Shown here: piece by piece, positions 6,881 through 10,687 of the stretch
How the letters are laid out: each line of letters opens with the position of its first letter
Position numbering within the stretch: the stretch's first letter is position 1
NCBI GenBank assembly: GCA_002751075.1
Contig: NAOQ01001076.1
Location: 3,524 to 14,210 of the forward strand
Source: Ichthyophonus hoferi
Taxonomy: Eukaryota > Opisthokonta > Ichthyosporea > Ichthyophonida > Ichthyophonidae
DNA: 10,687 bases
Reading direction: 5' to 3'
Program-made: the position numbers and the translations under genes
The notes under the pieces: model-generated
Told to the model about the DNA's origin: nothing
Database searches by the model: none
What the model saw: the letters and a program-made list of their open reading frames with translations, nothing else

Positions 6881-9540
6881 GATAGATAGAGATAGTACAA
6901 TATGCCATTCTTTAACAACTATTTTATTGAGGGTAAGACTCCAAGTTGCCTCAACACAAATAAAGACTGCTTGGTTTCCCTGTAGCAGTTGCAAGACTGT
7001 ATAAACACTGGCAAAAGTTACTGAACTTGTCTTATGCAGGAAGCTTGGGCAATGGCTTGTTTGAACTGTAAATATATGACCTGAAATAATTTGTTCTTTA
7101 TATGCAAGACCTCTGCCATTGATTGGTTCAATATTGATCTATCATTTTGGATTGGCATTTAGAACCAATATGAAATGCTTTTTAATTAGTAGGTTTAAAT
7201 TGCACCAATTAATTTTCCAGACTACACATGTAATAGTAATTGCTAACAATAATAAATTATTATAGCCATATAAAGAAATAACCAAATTAATTAAACATTC
7301 GTATTTTAGCAGATTTGCTATTCCATTAACATTGGGATTAAAGCAACAGTATTATAAGATTATTTTAATATTGCGTTGGAACAGTTATATGCTAAAGTTA
7401 TAAATTAATTTAAAATTAATTGGTTATTTTATTAATAATGCCTGTATATACTGTTAGATTTCCAAAATAAGATCTTTATTCAGCCATTTTACTAAATTCT
7501 GTGTTGGTCCTGTCACATATATTGACTTTTATAATCATAAGATATAGTATACCATATGGAGACTACTTAACAATATATTATTTATCAATTAACTATATCT
7601 ATAATTGTTTTTCATCCAGATCGTTATATATAACACAGATATCCCTACAAAACATAATTATATGTAATCTTGTAGTGGGATTTATACTGAAATGCTATAT
7701 ATTACTTATGTACATGATGTAATAAGCTACTATAATGATTGAAATACTGTGTCATACCTATATTTAACACGTACGCTAGGAGGACATGATGATTAAATCA
7801 TAATTAAAATTAATCACCTACATTTTCTACATTTGAGTATAGATTAATATCAAACAGTGATGCAAAAAAAATCATATACAACTAATATATATATATGCTA
7901 TTTATAAATTAAGTAATTAAATGAAATTGTATAATTTTTAAAACACCAGTCACTATTTAATACACAACATCCAAGTTAATTATATTCAAGCCAGAAATAA
8001 ATAAATATTTTCCTAACGCAACCAACTATCATTCTCTATCTTGATAATTATATTTTTTGAGACATTTTGTGAGGTGGGTGGGAAGTGCCAGATCATTCTA
8101 TCATTGGGGCATTACACAAGGCAACTGTGTCCCATTGGAAACTTATAACAATTTCATACCTTAATTAATTGAACATTTTACTTAGATCTGCAGAGAAGGA
8201 TTTTTATTAGAATAAGGTAATTGGATGGAAGTTTTAATGACAAAACGTATTATGTATTTAAAGTGTGATAGATACAATATAATATAATATAATGTAATAT
8301 CGTATATTTTTAGAAACAGCAAGAATACAGGGCAAACATACCGTGTCTTTGTTTTTAGCCATTATCCTAACAATAGCATATGTCAGGTGGTAGCCTATAG
8401 TGAAAATATAAAAATAAAACTTAGAAGTCTTGTCTCAAACACACAGTGGTTAATTTATACCACTCTAAACCCATGTGATGTGGTGGGACTGAATCTAGAT
8501 CAAACTATATATCTGATATGGTATACAAGAATTAATCTCAATCTGAATTATAATTACATATGGTTGATAGCAAATTCCAACTACTTGATTAATAGAATAT
8601 AATAAATAAATAAAATATATGTTGTAATCTAATACTAATATGTAAATAAATCATGAGTCATCATTGTAGCATATTACATATGTTCCAACAATTATAAATA
8701 AATGATTAACATTAACTCAAGTAAAGAATAAGTATTTTATAATTAACACCATTACACACAGGTTACTAGCATAGGACTTAATTCACTCAGATATAAGAAT
8801 AACTAACCGTTTGCCATATATTTAATGAAAGATGTAAAGATATATCATTGATATAATATTTGAGCGTTATATACAAATCTCTTACATTCTCTCTGCCTCC
8901 AAATACTACGATCTATAAATTAAGATACTTTGTGATATGTAACAAATACGTTTATGTGCATATTTCATGTTTTTTATTTCTCGTCCGTTAATATATATAT
9001 ATATTCACATGCAAAAAATAATGCTAGTATAGCTTTTTAAATACCATTGGGGAGGTCCCAGTATATATATAAAGAGACAAGCCTCATATCATCATATCAT
9101 GTTCAGTATTAGTATTGTGACAGATAATCTACTTAATAATCTATTTTTAGTATGCTCCAAAATCTAGCACTTAGACTGAGCCAATGTACAATTTCACTCC
9201 CAAGATAACTTCTTACCCCACGTTTATGAACAAAAAAGCATGCCCAGAAGCAGCCTGATGCTTCATTAGAGTTGGTATTAGTTAATAGACGTACATTGGA
9301 GATCTTTGATTACAATATAGAAGGTGTACAATTTTTAACTAATCTCACCATATACTGGGGCATTTAGTATGTGGCTGGCATATTAAAAATGCGTTGGAAC
9401 AATTCAAGATCTTATGGAAACTACACTGTTATTATTAGATGAGATCATACTACCCTGGGGTGGGTGTTAAGTGGTCCTTTAAATAACACAAAATACCATC
9501 TTATCATAATTTATTTATTGTTGTAGTTTTAATACTACAT
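6881..9540. other. Long A+T-rich intergenic stretch, no gene seen
   Basis: About 2.7 kb of unique A+T-rich sequence. The longest open frames (about 7501-7722 and 8387-8602, both plus) encode Ile/Tyr/Leu/Asn-rich peptides that follow base composition and show no family motif. A TATA-like run at 9063-9072 has no gene behind it. I see no RNA gene or terminal inverted repeats. Confidence 0.55.
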
Positions 9541-9569
9541 CATACTGTATTATAATACAAAAAAAATGA

Positions 9570-9693
9570 AAATATAAGGAAAATAAATAATAATAATAAC
9601 GACAATAACATTAATACACATAATAATAATAATAATAATATATAATATATATATATAATAATATTAGTAACAAAATAAAATAAAATAAAATAA

Positions 9694-9733
<40 letters not shown>

Positions 9734-9761
9734 GTAACAGCAACGGCAACAACAACAACAA
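9570..9761. repeat. Compound AAT / AAAAT / CAA microsatellite
   Basis: Successive blocks are present: aataat around 9585-9598, taa units at 9621-9640, five AAAAT units at about 9671-9696, a TAA block at about 9695-9732, and CAA-type units at about 9738-9761. On the minus strand this yields a long poly-Leu/Ile/Phe frame that is an artefact of the repeat. Confidence 0.92.
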
Positions 9762-10545
9762 TATACAATTTATTTATGAGACCAACAAAATAAATAGGTA
9801 ATAACTATACTACAACTTGTATTCTTTATTTACAGGTTGTATGTTTATGCTTACTTGAAATATAATATATTTTTGTTTCGTTTGTGGAATTTTGGGTATA
9901 TTGGTATAGTAAGCAGTAGTATATATGTATGATAATATAAGAATATGAATGATAGTACAACCTGAACTGACCTGTTTTTAAAGGAACGATTATTTATAGT
10001 TCTAGAAAACGTTTAATTTATAATAATTTATCATATTTCATAATAATTTATAATGAATCAAAGCTCTTGAAGCCCATCCTATCTCCACGGACAGTATAGT
10101 GTATAAAGGGTGAGTATAAGAAAATACGCTCTAAGAATAGAAGAACAAAATAGGGGTCGATGGGATAGATGTTCAGTTAGGAGTAGGGAAGAAATGGACG
10201 AGGAGATATAGATTTTTGGTACAGTAACTACACCAATGTTGTTTATAAACAAAATTTAAACTGAACATTCCTATTACTGTGGTAGACATCGAGGTTGAAT
10301 GAGGGTTGTTAGAGACTGTTGCCTACCTCTACTAGTGAGAATAATGGGTGTGTCTATCAATTTTATTTAATATCATCACTTCATATATTACTTACTTTAA
10401 TATGTATATATCTCATGTTACTTATATATTTATTCTTGTTGATGATCCTGAACATAAGACTTTATATACTCCCACATATTTACATATTAGTATACTGTTG
10501 GGTTTAGTTTCAAAATAAAATAAAATGCCAACGGAATAGTGCGGT
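9762..10545. other. A+T-rich intergenic stretch, no gene seen
   Basis: About 780 bases without a supported gene. A purine-rich section lies at about 10106-10213. A hydrophobic Leu/Ile/Tyr-rich open frame at 10319-10507 lacks any recognisable motif and has the composition expected by chance here. Confidence 0.55.
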
Positions 10546-10597
10546 TGCCAAGAGCACTCTGTATCTTGAATGGCTTACAATATTCTGAGTGCTGGCA
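10546..10597. repeat. Imperfect inverted repeat (hairpin)
   Basis: The arms agcactc (10553-10559) and gagtgct (10587-10593) pair perfectly. After a three-base bulge the outer bases tgcc (10546-10549) pair with ggca (10594-10597). The loop is 27 bases. It has no T-run typical of a bacterial terminator and no known role. Confidence 0.5.
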
Positions 10598-10610
10598 TAT
10601 ACTTCCTTCC

Positions 10611-10687
10611 ATATACATACATACATACATACATACATACATACATACATACATACATACATACATAAATACATACATACATACATA
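10611..10687. repeat. CATA tetranucleotide microsatellite
   Basis: About 17 or 18 units of cata/atac run to the right edge, broken once by ataaat near 10667. It is the reverse complement of the ATGT unit found in the LIG4 intron at 3227-3326. Confidence 0.95.

Noticed and set aside
7501-8602. Plus-strand frames at 7501-7722 and 8387-8602
   Set aside because: They have composition-driven Ile/Leu/Tyr/Asn-rich sequence, no motif, no splice or promoter support.
9055-9080. TATA-like promoter
   Set aside because: TA-rich runs are everywhere in this window and no gene or transcript start follows.
7371-9402. Shared 12-base word tgcgttggaaca near 7374 and 9390, considered as ends of an element
   Set aside because: The similarity does not extend beyond the word, and a 12-base match is expected by chance in a window of this size.
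9540-9761. Minus-strand frame encoding a long Leu-rich peptide
   Set aside because: It is the translation of the AAT/AAAAT microsatellite, with no motif or start context.
10487-10678. Minus-strand frame with repeated Met-Tyr-Val-Cys
   Set aside because: It is the translation of the CATA microsatellite.
1-10687. CRISPR array, bacterial operon or tRNA/rRNA genes
   Set aside because: No regularly spaced unique spacers, no compact gene layout and no cloverleaf or rRNA signature seen. The tandem repeats are microsatellites.

Overview
This window is nuclear DNA from an A+T-rich, intron-bearing eukaryote. The evidence is a gene split into short exons with GT..AG borders and pyrimidine-rich acceptors, abundant microsatellites, and fossil Ty1/copia-type retroelement sequence. 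I cannot place the organism more closely. No bacterial gene layout, rRNA or tRNA is recognisable.

Positions 1-3977 hold the 3' part of one plus-strand gene, read as DNA ligase IV (LIG4), the ligase of non-homologous end joining. Six coding exons (375-464, 1170-1286, 1999-2101, 2403-2521, 3429-3581, 3873-3977) join in one continuous frame and give 228 residues plus a stop. They encode the end of BRCT domain 1, the inter-BRCT linker that binds XRCC4 in known ligase IV proteins, and BRCT domain 2. The adenylation and DNA-binding domains and the start codon lie upstream of the window. Most introns carry long low-complexity tracts: TATTG-type at 1-92, TACTATACC-type at about 1336-1851, TATAA-type at 2209-2278, TATAGTATATGG-type at about 2755-3065, and ATGT-type at 3227-3326. 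Some tracts in different introns are mutually complementary, so the pre-mRNA could fold across exon pairs.

Positions of about 3955-5480 are fossil sequence of a Ty1/copia-like LTR retrotransposon on the plus strand. They show the end of an RNase H domain (3962-4110), a purine-rich tract and a likely LTR start (about 4163-4171), and further on protease-like motifs (about 5089-5460). The RNase H remnant overlaps the last codons of the LIG4 exon, so the stop codon of the host gene appears to lie in retroelement-derived sequence. The order, tail of an internal region then LTR then head of an internal region, suggests two copies abutting or sharing an LTR.

From about 5480 to the end I find no gene that I can support. 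The stretch is A+T-rich intergenic DNA with one locally G+C-richer patch at 6779-6880 that can fold into a nested hairpin, a compound AAT/AAAAT/CAA microsatellite at about 9570-9761, an inverted repeat at 10546-10597, and a CATA microsatellite that runs off the end. The most interesting points are the retroelement-derived end of LIG4 and the complementary intron tracts that flank its exons.
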